This document shows, piece by piece, positions 16,174 through 25,531 of a stretch of 64,000 bases of DNA. This stretch comes from CAYJNO01 sp964371715. GTDB lineage: Bacteria; Bacillota_I; Bacilli_A; Erysipelotrichales; Erysipelotrichaceae. Under the pieces are notes generated by a model. The model ran no database searches. It saw only the letters and a program-made list of their open reading frames with translations, and had not been told where the DNA came from. Within the stretch, counting starts at the first letter, position 1. The number at the start of each line of letters is the position of its first letter. The translations under genes were made by a program, and so were the position numbers. The stretch is taken from NCBI GenBank assembly GCA_964371715.1, contig CAYJNO010000006.1:15733-79732 (forward strand). The letters are read 5' to 3'.

Positions 16174-17976
16174 TTATACTTTTTTTAAAATAAATGCTGA
16201 AAATGGTGCTATTCTAACATCAAGTTTATTATCTTTAGCTTGCATAGGATAATAATTACACATATTACATCCATAATATATATCTTTTTCGCTATTTATT
16301 AATTCGAAATACTCACCATCATTTATATTGTTTATTATATAACTATTAAATGATTTATACGAGTTATTTACTACAACGATATATTCTTCATCATTTGCAA
16401 TTCTTTTATAGATATAAACACTATCTTCATTATTGTCAGCATCAATCCACATAAATCCTTCATGTTGGTAATCATATTTTGATAGTGCAGGGTGTGATAA
16501 ATAAATTAAATTAAGGTCTTTCATAAAACGGTTAAATGAATTATGACGTTCATTTTCTAAGATAAACCAATCTAATTCTCTTTTTTCATCAAATTCTCTA
16601 AACATGGCAAATTCATTACCCATAAAATTTAATTTCTTTCCTGGATGAGTATACATATATAAGTATAAGTTTTTACATAATGCAAATTTTTCATCATATG
16701 TTCCCCACATCTTATCAATAATTGTTTTTTTACCATGTACTACTTCATCATGAGAGAATGGTAAAATAAAACGTTCAGAATAAAAATAAGCCATTGAAAA
16801 AGTTAATTTATGATGATGGTCTTTTCTAACATCTAATGGTAAACTATAATATTTTAATGTGTCATTCATAAACCCTAAATCCCATTTATAATCAAAACCT
16901 AATCCACCATCAATCGTTGCTTTTGTAACACCTGGATATGAGCTTGAATCTTCAGCAATTAACATAACTGTTTGATACTTATCCGCTATGATATGATTAT
17001 GTCTTTTAATAAAATTAATTGCTTCTGTGTTTTCGCCTCGTGAGCTATTACCATCCCAGTAAATAATATTACTTACTGCATCTACTCTTAGACCATCTAT
17101 ATGAAATTTATCACACCAAAATGCAGATACACTTATTAAAAAAGATCTTACTTCTTCTTTATGTAAATTAAAATTCATACTATCCCATTGGCTAAGTGCA
17201 TTTTCATTATCATATTCATATACACTTCCACCATCAAAATAACGAAGACCATGAGCATCTTTTACATAATGTACCATTACAACATCTAAAATGACACCAA
17301 TATTTGCTTGATGAAAACGGTCTATGAAATACATAAAATCACATGGATTTCCATATCTTGAAGTTGCACTAAAAAAACCTGTTGGCTGATAGCCCCAAGA
17401 ACCATCAAATGGATATTCGTTTAAAGGCATTAATTCTATGTGAGTATAACCATTTTTTCGACAATATGGTATTAACACATCTGCTAATTGTTCATATGAA
17501 TATACTGATCCATCTGGATGTCTCATAAATCCACTTGCATATAATTCATATATATTCATTGGCTTGTCAAAATTTTTAGTTCTTTTTTCCATATAGCTTT
17601 GATCATTCCAATGATAATTATCTAAATTAAAAACAACACTTGCTGTTTGTGGTTTTACTTCACTATAAAATGCATATGGATCGCTCTTTAAATGTGTTGT
17701 ATAATCCTGTTTTTCAATTAAATACTTATATTTAGAATACTCTTTTACATTAGCAATAAATAATGTAAAAATATCATCATTGTATTTCTCCATATAATGA
17801 TGATCTCCATACCATTCATTAAAATCACCAACTACTCTTATACTTCTTGCATTTGGTGCATAAACACAAAATCTTACACCATCGACTCCATTATTATGTT
17901 CAAAATGCGCACCAAATAATTGATACGCATCATCACAAGAGCCTTCATAAAATTTATTTAACTCTATTTTATTCAT
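16174..17976 (-). CDS. glgB: 1,4-alpha-glucan branching enzyme
   Basis: GlgB (GH13) makes alpha-1,6 branches in glycogen. From the ATG at 17976 the protein is 600 residues. It has an N-terminal CBM48 segment (VRFCVYAPNARSIRVVGDFNEW near 35-55), then WGYQPTGFFSATSRYG, DGLRVDAVSN with the nucleophile, IAEDSS with the acid/base, and LPFSHDEVVHGKKT. The frame is open for 54 bases upstream, but AAAGGGGA lies just before the ATG at 17976, so I start there. The start overlaps the last 8 bases of glgA, a sign of translational coupling. Confidence 0.96.
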   Translation of the reverse strand: MNKIELNKFYEGSCDDAYQLFGAHFEHNNGVDGVRFCVYAPNARSIRVVGDFNEWYGDHHYMEKYNDDIFTLFIANVKEYSKYKYLIEKQDYTTHLKSDPYAFYSEVKPQTASVVFNLDNYHWNDQSYMEKRTKNFDKPMNIYELYASGFMRHPDGSVYSYEQLADVLIPYCRKNGYTHIELMPLNEYPFDGSWGYQPTGFFSATSRYGNPCDFMYFIDRFHQANIGVILDVVMVHYVKDAHGLRYFDGGSVYEYDNENALSQWDSMNFNLHKEEVRSFLISVSAFWCDKFHIDGLRVDAVSNIIYWDGNSSRGENTEAINFIKRHNHIIADKYQTVMLIAEDSSSYPGVTKATIDGGLGFDYKWDLGFMNDTLKYYSLPLDVRKDHHHKLTFSMAYFYSERFILPFSHDEVVHGKKTIIDKMWGTYDEKFALCKNLYLYMYTHPGKKLNFMGNEFAMFREFDEKRELDWFILENERHNSFNRFMKDLNLIYLSHPALSKYDYQHEGFMWIDADNNEDSVYIYKRIANDEEYIVVVNNSYKSFNSYIINNINDGEYFELINSEKDIYYGCNMCNYYPMQAKDNKLDVRIAPFSAFILKKV

Positions 17977-19411
17977 TAAGTCCCCTTTTAGATTTAACCT
18001 CTTTATATAAACCCACATATAATTTAGCACTCTCTTTAAAGCTATAATTTGTTTTCATAGCTCTTTTAACCATACGATTGTAAGCATTATTTTGTTTATA
18101 GTAAACATTGTATGCATACAAAATAGTATTAAACATATCAGAATCATTAAAGTAAGTAAATGTAAAACCTGTTCCTTCATCAACATATTCATTATAAGGA
18201 ATTACAGTATCTTTCAACCCTCCAGTTTCTCTAACTAGTGGTAAACAACCATATTTCATTGCAATCATTTGACTTAAACCACACGGTTCAAATAATGATG
18301 GCATTAATAATAAATCACTACCTGCATAAATTTGATGTGCTAAGTCTTCATTATAACCGCAATAGAAGACAACTTTACCTTTATTATTGTATTCTAATGC
18401 TTTAAATATGTTTTCATATTCACTATCACCACTTCCAAGTATTGCAACTTGAATATTTAATGAAATTAGATCATTAATTTTGTTGATAATTAACTCTAAG
18501 CCTTTTTGATTTGTTAATCTTGTAATCATTGATACCATCATTACTTTAGGATTTTTTTCTAAACCCAACATTTCTTGTAAAGCTATTTTATTCTCTTTTT
18601 TTCCTTTTTTAGAATCATTTATTCCATAATTTAAAGCAATTTTAGGATCTGTTTTGGGATTATAAAACTCATAATCAATACCATTTAAAATTCCTGCTAA
18701 ATCATATCTTCTAAGTTCTAAAACTCCATCTAAATTTTCACCAAACTCTTTAGTTAAGATTTCATTTGCATATGTTGGTGATACTGTTGAAACTTTATCA
18801 CTACATAAAATTCCTGCTTTCATAAAAGAAATATTATCATTAAATTTTAATAAACCATTATTATAATATGTATCATCAATACTTAGACAACTATGCATCA
18901 ATTCTTTTGGAAAAACACCTTGATATGCTAGATTATGTATTGTGTAAACATATTTTAATTTTAAATCTTTAAAGTATATTCTATTTATTAATGGAATGAC
19001 ACCTGTATGCCAATCATGTAAGTTAACTACATCAAATTTAAGTTTTAATTCACGAATCATATTTAATACAGCTAATGAAAAAAAGCTAAATCTTTCTCCA
19101 TCATCTCCATATCCATATAATGATTCTCTTTCAAAATAATATTGATGTTGGATAAAATAAAACGTTACATTATCAACAACTTGTTTAAAAATACTTGCAC
19201 TTGTATTTATAATTCCACTTTTCACATCAAATGTACATACATAATCAAAATCTTTATGATTATTAATCGCAATCTTCAAATATAAAGGCAATATTACACT
19301 TACATTATTTTTTGACTTAGCTAACTCTTTAGGTAATGCTTGAATAACATCAGCTAAGCCGCCTGTCTTAATAAAAGGTAAACCTTCAGCTGCAACATGT
19401 AAAATCTTCAT
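17969..19411 (-). CDS. glgA: Glycogen synthase (ADP-glucose)
   Basis: GT5 glycogen synthase of 480 residues that adds glucose from ADP-glucose to the growing chain. KTGGLADVIQALPKEL at about 15-30 is the ADP-glucose-binding KxGGL block; the C-terminal half has EPCGLSQMIAMKYG with the conserved glutamate and GGLKDTV. The start ATG overlaps the stop of glgD (TAATG). Length and motifs are standard for bacterial GlgA. Confidence 0.97.
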   Translation of the reverse strand: MKILHVAAEGLPFIKTGGLADVIQALPKELAKSKNNVSVILPLYLKIAINNHKDFDYVCTFDVKSGIINTSASIFKQVVDNVTFYFIQHQYYFERESLYGYGDDGERFSFFSLAVLNMIRELKLKFDVVNLHDWHTGVIPLINRIYFKDLKLKYVYTIHNLAYQGVFPKELMHSCLSIDDTYYNNGLLKFNDNISFMKAGILCSDKVSTVSPTYANEILTKEFGENLDGVLELRRYDLAGILNGIDYEFYNPKTDPKIALNYGINDSKKGKKENKIALQEMLGLEKNPKVMMVSMITRLTNQKGLELIINKINDLISLNIQVAILGSGDSEYENIFKALEYNNKGKVVFYCGYNEDLAHQIYAGSDLLLMPSLFEPCGLSQMIAMKYGCLPLVRETGGLKDTVIPYNEYVDEGTGFTFTYFNDSDMFNTILYAYNVYYKQNNAYNRMVKRAMKTNYSFKESAKLYVGLYKEVKSKRGLNE

Positions 19412-20526
19412 TATATTATACCAAACCTTTGTACATAAATCGGATTTTCTTTAGTCCCAATTAATTCTTTAATATGGAAAACATTTGCATCTTTATCTAC
19501 TACTACATAATCTAATGTAGCATTTTCTCCAATATATGAATCTGCTAATATTATAGAATTTGTAACTCTAGCCCCTTTTTTAATTACAACATTACGGCCT
19601 AAAACACAATTTTCTACATGACCATCTATTATACAACCATTGGCAATCATACTACCCTTTATCGATGATTCAGAACCATAATATGTTGGCGAACTATCTT
19701 TTGTAATTGTTAAAAGTGGCCAATCTTCATCATAGTATTTACGTAAATTATCTCCTTTTTTTAGTTCTAAAGCAGAATTTAAATAGCTTTGTATACTATT
19801 AATACAAACTACATTACCTTTTACTTTGTAGCCTTTGACAATAAATTTATTACAATAATCACTTACCATATCTCTTAAACAATAAAGTTCACTAATACTC
19901 TTATATTTAATCGCAAGTTTTAAAAACATTTCTTTTGACATAAAATATGCATCTAATGAAATATCACATAAGTTATATTTTCCATTATTTACTTTGATTG
20001 ATTTAACCTGATTATTATCATCAAACATTAATTTATTACAATTTAAAAAATCAACTTTACAATTTTTTTCTTTACTATATAGAATACTAATATCATTTCC
20101 TTTTTCAATATGATTCTTTAAAACATCTTTAAAATCAACTTTATATATAAAATGCGATGGTGCAATTAAGATATAATCTTGTTTTGCTTCTTTAATATAT
20201 CTTAAATTTTTATTAAAACATGCTAAGTCATGGTTATATAACTCACCAATTTCACTTCCTTCAACCGGAAATATATTTAAGCTTCCTTTTTTTGCATTAA
20301 TGTTATAATGGCTTCCTTCTTTAACATGACCATATAGTGATTTTGCTGCTTTTTTAGTATATATTTGAATGTTTTCAATTCCTGAGTTAGTCATATTAGA
20401 TAAAATGAAATCAATAAGTCGATATCTTCCTAAAAATGATGTTGTAGCCATATTGTGATATTCGTTTATTCCTTGAATTTTTGTTGTGTCATTTTCAAAT
20501 GATACAATTCCTAATACATTTTTCAT
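19411..20526 (-). CDS. glgD: ADP-glucose pyrophosphorylase regulatory subunit GlgD
   Basis: A 371-residue paralogue of GlgC. It keeps the fold (FLGRYRLIDFILSNMTNSGI near 30-50, left-handed beta-helix repeats with GCIIDGHVENCVLGRNVVIKKGA near 300) but lacks the nucleotide-binding GGRGSRL loop that GlgC has; the matching place reads FENDTTKIQG. In Firmicutes GlgD pairs with GlgC and raises its activity. It is 4 bases downstream of glgC and overlaps glgA by one base. Confidence 0.95.
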   Translation of the reverse strand: MKNVLGIVSFENDTTKIQGINEYHNMATTSFLGRYRLIDFILSNMTNSGIENIQIYTKKAAKSLYGHVKEGSHYNINAKKGSLNIFPVEGSEIGELYNHDLACFNKNLRYIKEAKQDYILIAPSHFIYKVDFKDVLKNHIEKGNDISILYSKEKNCKVDFLNCNKLMFDDNNQVKSIKVNNGKYNLCDISLDAYFMSKEMFLKLAIKYKSISELYCLRDMVSDYCNKFIVKGYKVKGNVVCINSIQSYLNSALELKKGDNLRKYYDEDWPLLTITKDSSPTYYGSESSIKGSMIANGCIIDGHVENCVLGRNVVIKKGARVTNSIILADSYIGENATLDYVVVDKDANVFHIKELIGTKENPIYVQRFGII

Positions 20527-20530
20527 TTAC

Positions 20531-21670
20531 TTACCCCTCTCTAACTCCACGATTATGAATCAATGTAATATTAGTAGATTTTTTTGATCCATGTTCAACA
20601 TTTTCTGCTAGTTTAGTATTTTCTTGTACTAAACATTTATTAAGTTTTACATTTTTACCCACCTTCACATTAGGTAAAACTACTGAGTCAATAATTTCAG
20701 CACCTTCTTCAATTTCTACACCATGAAAAATAACTGAATTTTTAACTTTACCATTAATCTTAGAACCTTGATTAATATAAGATTTAGAAATTTCGGCATC
20801 ATCACCTACTATTTGAGGATAATCATTTCTTGTTTCAGTATATATTTTCCAACTAGTATCAGATAAATCTAATTCATTATCTGTTTTAATTAAATCCATA
20901 TTAGCTTCCCATAGGCTATCGATTGTACCAACATCTTTCCAATAACCTTTAAAGCGATAAGCCATACATTTTTTTTGATTATTAATCAATGCAGGAATAA
21001 TATCTTTTCCAAAATCATGTGAAGATTCTTTGATATTCTCATCAGTTAATAAGAAGTTTCTTAAAATCTTATAGTTAAAGATATAAATACCCATCGAAGC
21101 TAAATTACTTTTTGGATTACTTGGTTTTTCTTCAAACTCAACAATTAAATCATCTTGATCAGTATTCATAATTCCAAATCTTGATGCTTCTTTAATTGGC
21201 ACCTCTATAACAGCTATTGTACAATCTGCATTGTTACTTTTATGAAATTGTAACATTTTATCATAATTCATTTTATAGATATGATCACCTGAAAGTATCA
21301 ATACATAATCTGCATCCATTTGATCTAAAAAATCAATGTTTTGTGTTATTGCATCTGCTGTACCTTGATATAATCCAAAACCTTTGTTATCTTTTTCTCT
21401 TGGCGGCAAAACAAAAACTCCTCCATCGTTTGAATTCAATCCCCAATAGTGATCTCTTGCAACATAAGAGTTTAATAAAATATTTTCATATTGTGTTAAT
21501 ACGCCAACTGTTGTGATACCTGAATTTGCACAATTACTTAATGGGAAATCTATAATGCGATATTTCCCTCCAAAATAAACTGCTGGTTTGGCAACCTTTT
21601 TTGTCAATTCATATAATCTAGAACCACGGCCACCAGCTAAAATCATTGCTACCATATTTTCTTTAGACAT
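20531..21670 (-). CDS. glgC: Glucose-1-phosphate adenylyltransferase
   Basis: Catalytic subunit (379 residues) making ADP-glucose from glucose-1-phosphate and ATP, the committed step of glycogen synthesis. AMILAGGRGSRLYELTKKVAKPA at about 8-30 is the nucleotide-binding loop, followed by GGKYRIIDFPLSNC, SGDHIYKMNY and a C-terminal beta-helix domain. First gene of the operon, with AAAGGGGAAA before its start and an extended -10 promoter upstream. Confidence 0.97.
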   Translation of the reverse strand: MSKENMVAMILAGGRGSRLYELTKKVAKPAVYFGGKYRIIDFPLSNCANSGITTVGVLTQYENILLNSYVARDHYWGLNSNDGGVFVLPPREKDNKGFGLYQGTADAITQNIDFLDQMDADYVLILSGDHIYKMNYDKMLQFHKSNNADCTIAVIEVPIKEASRFGIMNTDQDDLIVEFEEKPSNPKSNLASMGIYIFNYKILRNFLLTDENIKESSHDFGKDIIPALINNQKKCMAYRFKGYWKDVGTIDSLWEANMDLIKTDNELDLSDTSWKIYTETRNDYPQIVGDDAEISKSYINQGSKINGKVKNSVIFHGVEIEEGAEIIDSVVLPNVKVGKNVKLNKCLVQENTKLAENVEHGSKKSTNITLIHNRGVREG

Positions 21671-21695
21671 ATGTTTCCCCTTTATATATATTTTA

Positions 21696-21704
21696 ATTAT
21701 AGCA
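21696..21704 (-). promoter_or_regulatory. Promoter of the glycogen operon (extended -10)
   Basis: The minus strand reads TGCTATAAT, a perfect extended -10, 25 bases before the glgC start. The -35 region is weak. It should drive glgC-glgD-glgA-glgB-glgP and the fusion gene, since no internal terminator is visible. Confidence 0.65.
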
Positions 21705-21767
21705 TTAAAATTGAATTGTATAACAAATTATTTATTTTTATTAACTTTGTGTTTATTAATATATGCT

Positions 21768-23036
21768 TTATTTATGTTTTCGCGATTTTTCTTCATACAT
21801 TTTTTTATCTGCAATACTAATTAACTCATCAATATTGTCACTATCATTGGTTGATGAATATCCAATACTTGCTGAAATATTAATATGTAAACCATCTATA
21901 ATAAAAGTTTTACATGTTAAATCTTTAATTCTAATTTTGATATTTTCAGCAATATCATCATTAATATTATCTACAATAACAATAAATTCATCGCCACCAA
22001 ATCTTGCGATTATATTATTTTTCTTAAAATTAGCCTTAATGCGATTGGTAAAAGCAACAAGCAATTTATCTCCAACCTCATGTCCATAATTATCATTCAC
22101 AGGTTTAAAATCATTTAAATCAATGAAGTACAAATAGTAATTATCAAACTTTTTAATTTTTTCTAATAAACCTCTTCTGTTTAATGCTCTTGTTAAACGA
22201 TCATGAGTAAGATTATATTTCATGATTTTTTGTTTTTTCTCATGATTTTTAAATACAATATAAATAAATAATCCAACAGCATTAACACTGAAAAAGCTAA
22301 ATAAAGTATGAGTTAAAAGCTTATACACTCTATTATCATCATGTACTTTAAAATTTATTTCATAGTCATATAAGTAAGATTTACTAATTTGAGCCATATC
22401 AGCATTAAACCCTATTGTTCTAACAGCAATGATTTCTTCATTTTGAAATTTTGTCTCTAATTCAAAATCATAACCTAGTGAATTCAAAGTATTGATTCCT
22501 ACATAATCTAAAATCGAATTGAACTCTATAGTTGCTGCAGTAAACCCTTTATATTGATCATTAATAAATATTGGAGAAGCTACTATAAATGCAAAATAAT
22601 TTTCATATAGCTCAAATGGTCCCATTATCAATAACTCATTTGACTCTTTTGTAAAACTAATATACTCATCAATTAAATCAATATTAAAACCATCCGTATT
22701 GAATGAATTATCTTGATATTCAATTGGATATACATATTTAATATGAGCATCATTTACATACATATATATTTCATTTAAATTAACATTATCTAAATTACTA
22801 GTAATTTCATAAAAAAAATCTATTTCAAAATCACCCTTTTGATATTCAATTATTGTCTCTAGTGCTTTTGTAGTTTGAATTGCTTCTTGTAATACATTAT
22901 CTAGTTTTCTACGATATAAATCAGCTGTTATTTGTTCTTCATTTTTTATGTCATTATTGGTATCTATTATTGTGTAAACACTTATCACTAAACTTAAACA
23001 AAAAAATAAAATAATCATCCTTTTTGATATCTTCAC
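21768..23036 (-). CDS. Membrane diguanylate cyclase with extracellular sensor domain
   Basis: A GGDEF protein of about 422 residues that should make cyclic di-GMP from two GTP. One membrane segment lies near residues 6-25, an extracytoplasmic sensor region follows (CHASE or Cache-like, low similarity), a second membrane segment is near 240-262, and the GGDEF domain is C-terminal. The active site RFGGDEF is intact. The inhibitory RxxD site that normally precedes it reads KKNN, so product inhibition may be lost. A GTG at 23045 overlaps the GAGGAG ribosome site, so I use the GTG at 23036, 8 bases after it. It lies between dnaJ and glgC with separate signals. Confidence 0.85.
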   Translation of the reverse strand: MKISKRMIILFFCLSLVISVYTIIDTNNDIKNEEQITADLYRRKLDNVLQEAIQTTKALETIIEYQKGDFEIDFFYEITSNLDNVNLNEIYMYVNDAHIKYVYPIEYQDNSFNTDGFNIDLIDEYISFTKESNELLIMGPFELYENYFAFIVASPIFINDQYKGFTAATIEFNSILDYVGINTLNSLGYDFELETKFQNEEIIAVRTIGFNADMAQISKSYLYDYEINFKVHDDNRVYKLLTHTLFSFFSVNAVGLFIYIVFKNHEKKQKIMKYNLTHDRLTRALNRRGLLEKIKKFDNYYLYFIDLNDFKPVNDNYGHEVGDKLLVAFTNRIKANFKKNNIIARFGGDEFIVIVDNINDDIAENIKIRIKDLTCKTFIIDGLHINISASIGYSSTNDSDNIDELISIADKKMYEEKSRKHK

Positions 23037-23122
23037 ATTAATCACTCCTCTTCAAGTACATCATTATAATTGTATAATATGAATAATCAATACACAATTA
23101 TTGTATATTTAATCAATAATAC

Positions 23123-23166
23123 AAAAAATAAAAAGTAGACAACACCCACTAGTATTGTCTACTTTT
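23123..23166 (-). terminator. Terminator of the hrcA-dnaJ operon
   Basis: AAAAGTAGACAA (23131-23142) pairs perfectly with TTGTCTACTTTT (23155-23166); on the minus strand it runs into a T-rich tail. Confidence 0.85.
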
Positions 23167-23179
23167 ATATAAATATATT

Positions 23180-24298
23180 TTATTTAAAGGCTTTTTTGAA
23201 TTTATCAAAAACTGATTCTTTTGATTTTTTTTGTAATTCTCTAAGCTTGATATACAAATCTTTCTCTTCCTTAGATATCTTATTAGCTACTTTAATATCT
23301 ACCTCAACATATTGATCTCCATAATCAGTGCTTCTTAAATCTTTTACACCTTTACCTTTTAATCTAAACTGTTGATTTGGCTGAGTTCCTTGAGGAATTG
23401 TTAGTTCAACATCTCCGTGAACAGTTGGCACATCAATTACTGTCCCAAGAGCAGCATCAACTGCAGAAATAGGTACTTTAATATGAATGTTTTTATGATC
23501 ACGTTTAAAGAATTGGTGTGTATCTACTCTAACTTCGATGAATAAATCTCCATTAGGTCCACCATTACTTCCTCTTTCACCTTTTCCAGCAACTCTTAAA
23601 CGTTGTCCACTTTCAATACCAGCAGGTATTTTTACATCAACATTAACGTTTTTGTTTTCATAGCCTTTACCTTTACAAACGTCACATGCACGTTCAATTT
23701 TTTTACCACGTCCATTACAGTCCGGACATACTGCTTGTGATTGAAATACACCAAAGGCTGTACGTTGTTGCGTTGTTACTCTACCAGAGCCATGACATCT
23801 ATTACATGGTTTTACATCATCCTTTGAATATGCACCGCTGCCATGACATTGATGACACTCCTCATCAACATTTATTTTAATTGTTTCATTTTTACCAAAA
23901 ATTGCATCCATAAAACTTACTCTTAAACTCATTAAACGATCTTGACCTTTTCTTGGCCCATTGCTTCTAGATGAACTACCTCCACCAAAGCCACCGCCAA
24001 AGAAGCTTTCGAATATGTCTTCAAAACCACCGCCGAATCCAGCTCCACCAAATCCGCCAGCACCATGTCCTCCATTTTCAAATGCAGCATGACCATATTG
24101 GTCATATGTTGCTTTCTTTTGTGGATCACTTAATACTTCATACGCTTCATTAATTTCTTTAAACTTAGCTTCAGCTCCTGTTTCTTTATTAACATCAGGG
24201 TGATATTTCTTTGCTAATTTACGATAAGCTTTTTTAATATCTTGATCATTAGCACCCTTTGTTATTTCTAATATGTCATAATAGTCTCTTTTTGCCAT
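23180..24298 (-). CDS. dnaJ: Chaperone DnaJ (Hsp40)
   Basis: Full-length class I DnaJ of 372 residues: J domain (residues 1-70) with HPD in KYHPDVNK, a Gly/Phe-rich stretch at about 75-110, four zinc-binding repeats (CHQCHGSG, CNRCHGSG, CPDCNGRG, CDVCKGKG) at about 145-210, and the C-terminal substrate domain. It delivers unfolded proteins to DnaK and stimulates its ATPase. Last gene of the heat-shock operon, 21 bases after the deacetylase lipoprotein gene. Confidence 0.98.
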   Translation of the reverse strand: MAKRDYYDILEITKGANDQDIKKAYRKLAKKYHPDVNKETGAEAKFKEINEAYEVLSDPQKKATYDQYGHAAFENGGHGAGGFGGAGFGGGFEDIFESFFGGGFGGGSSSRSNGPRKGQDRLMSLRVSFMDAIFGKNETIKINVDEECHQCHGSGAYSKDDVKPCNRCHGSGRVTTQQRTAFGVFQSQAVCPDCNGRGKKIERACDVCKGKGYENKNVNVDVKIPAGIESGQRLRVAGKGERGSNGGPNGDLFIEVRVDTHQFFKRDHKNIHIKVPISAVDAALGTVIDVPTVHGDVELTIPQGTQPNQQFRLKGKGVKDLRSTDYGDQYVEVDIKVANKISKEEKDLYIKLRELQKKSKESVFDKFKKAFK

Positions 24299-24319
24299 GT
24301 TTTTTTCCTTTTTTATCTT

Positions 24320-25531
24320 CTATTTCACACTAGCAACAAATGATTCAAATGAAGCATCATTACTAACTCTTATTCTTGGTAATCTATATTTATTCATACC
24401 AGGACTTATATTACCATATTCTGTTGTAAATGCAAGGTCATATCCTGCATCTTCAACAACTTTCATTGCTTGATCATCATAATCTCCAAATGGATAGACA
24501 AAAGCAATATCATCACCTATGACTTCAGCACTCTTTTTTAAATCTTCTAAAATAACATCATAGCTTTCGCATAAAATACGTCCACCACGACCTCTTCCAC
24601 ATCCACCACTACGATGCATGTCATGAGAATGAGATTGTAAATCCATTTTTCCCCACATTCGCATATCTTGCATTGATTGTGGTAACCAATCACCATATAA
24701 GCTTGTAATTAAGAATATTGTTGCTGGTATACCTCTATTATACATTTCATTGTATGCAAGTGCTTCAATAGATGGATCACCATCATCGATTGTTAAAGCT
24801 ACACTATTCTCTAGTATTTTTATTTCGCCATCCATGTATTCATTTACTTGTTTCATTGTTAATACTTGGTAGTTATTATCTACAAAATAGTCTAGTTGTT
24901 TTTTAAATGTATCTATATTTAGCCAATTACTGTCAAGTGCTGTTGATGTATTTGGATCATAATAGAAATGATACATTAATACTGGTAAATCATTAGCATA
25001 ATCAATACTTGTATCATATTCTTTTGAAGTATTAATATCAGTATTATTTATAAATACTAATTGATCATTAAAGTAAACATATACTCCATCATCAGTTCGA
25101 CGATATACATCATAACTAGCTACTTCATTTAATTTAACATTTAATTCATCATTATTTAATGTATAGTTTTCATTGGTTGTAATTGTAACACCATATGGAA
25201 TATATTCTTCATATACCATATGTTGATTTGTATTAATTACTTCATCATATTTTACATAATATTCTGTATTTAATATATTAAAGTAACCCTCATTGAACAT
25301 TTCATCTTTACTCAATTTGATTCTACCACTAGATAAATTACCAATTTGATTTAAATCTTTATCGAAGATGATAGTTTCATTTACTTCAACAATATTAAAA
25401 TAATATTCTTCATAGTTAATATTTGATGTAATTTCTTCTTCAATTACTGCATCTTCATTAGATGCACAACTAGTAAGAAAGCATAGTGAAATAATCACTA
25501 TGACTTTACTTACTATATTTGATTTAAACAT
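24320..25531 (-). CDS. Polysaccharide deacetylase-type lipoprotein
   Basis: A 403-residue predicted lipoprotein: signal peptide with lipobox LTSC (Cys22), about 150 residues with no match I can name, then a NodB/CE4 domain from about 185. The domain shows LPVLMYHFYY, the metal/catalytic TIDDGD near 246-251, and SHSHDMH near 297-303, the H-x-x-x-H metal motif. A Gly/Arg/Cys-rich insertion follows. CE4 enzymes remove acetyl groups from peptidoglycan or other surface glycans. Its start overlaps the dnaK stop (TAATG), so it is coupled to dnaK and should be heat-induced. This is an unusual partner between dnaK and dnaJ. Confidence 0.85.
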   Translation of the reverse strand: MFKSNIVSKVIVIISLCFLTSCASNEDAVIEEEITSNINYEEYYFNIVEVNETIIFDKDLNQIGNLSSGRIKLSKDEMFNEGYFNILNTEYYVKYDEVINTNQHMVYEEYIPYGVTITTNENYTLNNDELNVKLNEVASYDVYRRTDDGVYVYFNDQLVFINNTDINTSKEYDTSIDYANDLPVLMYHFYYDPNTSTALDSNWLNIDTFKKQLDYFVDNNYQVLTMKQVNEYMDGEIKILENSVALTIDDGDPSIEALAYNEMYNRGIPATIFLITSLYGDWLPQSMQDMRMWGKMDLQSHSHDMHRSGGCGRGRGGRILCESYDVILEDLKKSAEVIGDDIAFVYPFGDYDDQAMKVVEDAGYDLAFTTEYGNISPGMNKYRLPRIRVSNDASFESFVASVK

